DNA from: Candidatus Parabacteroides intestinigallinarum
GTDB lineage: Bacteria; Bacteroidota; Bacteroidia; Bacteroidales; Tannerellaceae
Direction: 5' to 3'
Assembly: GCA_019114945.1 (NCBI GenBank)
Contig: DXEN01000008.1
Coordinates: 1 to 41,659, forward strand
Length of the DNA stretch: 41,659 bases
The notes below the pieces were generated by a model that saw only the letters and a program-made list of their open reading frames with translations, did no database searches and was not told where the DNA came from. A program made the translations under genes and the position numbers. Position 1 is the stretch's first letter. Each line of letters opens with the position of its first letter. Positions 41,354 through 41,659 of the stretch are shown piece after piece.

Positions 41354-41379
41354 CATAGTTCCCGCGGAACTATGTTTTT
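41354..41379 (+). terminator. Outer inverted site and plus-strand terminator-like hairpin
   Basis: CATAGTTCC at 41354-41362 pairs with GGAACTATG at 41366-41374 around a 3-nt loop, followed by TTTTT at 41375-41379, which is terminator-like for plus-strand transcripts. The core 41356-41370 matches AGTYYY-N4-GDACT, the inverted-repeat pattern I recall from B. fragilis invertible regions. It is the inverted partner of 41099-41113. Confidence 0.6.
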
Positions 41380-41438
41380 ATAACATGCGCCAGCAAGACC
41401 TCTCCGAGGTCGCTTCCGGTATTTGACACACCTCCTCT

Positions 41439-41659
41439 TTTATCTCCCAACAATCATCCGGAGAAATCCGAAGCACGTTTTATTTCTCCCAACGATGATT
41501 GGGAGAAATTTTAAGGGCTTGTTATTTCTCTCAACGATGATTGGGAGAAATTTTTAGGGCTTGTTATTTCTCTCAACGATGATTGGGAGAAATTTTAAGG
41601 GCTTGTTATTTCTCTCAATGATGTTTGGGAGAAATTTTTAGGTCTTGTTATTTCTCCCA
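41439..41659. repeat. Array of 42-bp hairpin repeats, continuing past the window
   Basis: Units anchored on TTATTTCTC start at 41480, 41522, 41564, 41606 and 41648, an exact 42-bp period, with a degenerate copy from 41439. Each holds a stem like TTTCTCCCAA/TTGGGAGAAA followed by T-rich DNA on the plus strand. The rest of the 634-nt region 41026-41659 holds the SusC leader, promoter and inverted sites and no gene. Confidence 0.85.

Noticed and set aside
41439-41659. CRISPR array
   Set aside because: The 42-bp units repeat over their whole length, so there are no unique spacers, and no cas gene is near.

Overview
The window looks like a chromosome segment of a gut Bacteroidales, most likely Parabacteroides. 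The evidence is a SusC/SusD pair with GH92 mannosidases, type IX-secretion-style C-terminal sorting domains on C10 proteases, TAnnTTTG-type -7 promoter boxes, few Shine-Dalgarno sites, and about half G+C in most coding regions. No tRNA, rRNA, CRISPR, insertion sequence or recombinase gene was found.

Region by region. (1) 1-455: remnant of an O-antigen ligase/polymerase gene beside a 15-bp inverted repeat. (2) 450-13186, minus strand: six tightly packed genes, transcribed from 13186 leftwards: REC-PP2C phosphatase, membrane-anchored coiled-coil WD40 protein, two-component propeller protein with a degenerate kinase core, soluble histidine kinase, TonB-dependent receptor with an N-terminal TPR segment, and a one-module NRPS (C-A-T-TE) whose thioesterase has Cys instead of Ser. 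This is the most novel-looking system here: signalling, transport and synthesis of a small peptide-like product appear to share one transcript. (3) 13241-15889: small membrane protein, pdxB and an MFS transporter. (4) 16039-21019, plus strand: two tandem streptopain-like (C10) proteases and a lipoprotein. (5) 21218-26786: LPS/glycan assembly genes in two convergent operons (DUF4254, GT9, outer membrane protein and LPS kinase; DUF5672, GT2 and a GT-like protein). (6) 26883-33671, minus strand: RNase HI with a viroplasmin domain, GH92, a small membrane protein, a Tat-exported TIM-barrel isomerase/epimerase, a ThrE-type exporter and a stand-alone sorting-domain protein. (7) 33836-41025: a mannoside-type utilisation locus, SusC-SusD-GH92. 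(8) 41026-41659: SusC leader and promoter lying between two inverted palindromic sites that resemble Bacteroides invertible-promoter sites, then an array of 42-bp hairpin repeats.

Three intergenic hairpin arrays (periods 22, 41 and 42 bp), a probable gene-conversion tract between the protease paralogues and a likely phase-variable SusC promoter are the main non-coding features. All domain, motif and repeat calls were made by eye; residue numbers were counted by hand.
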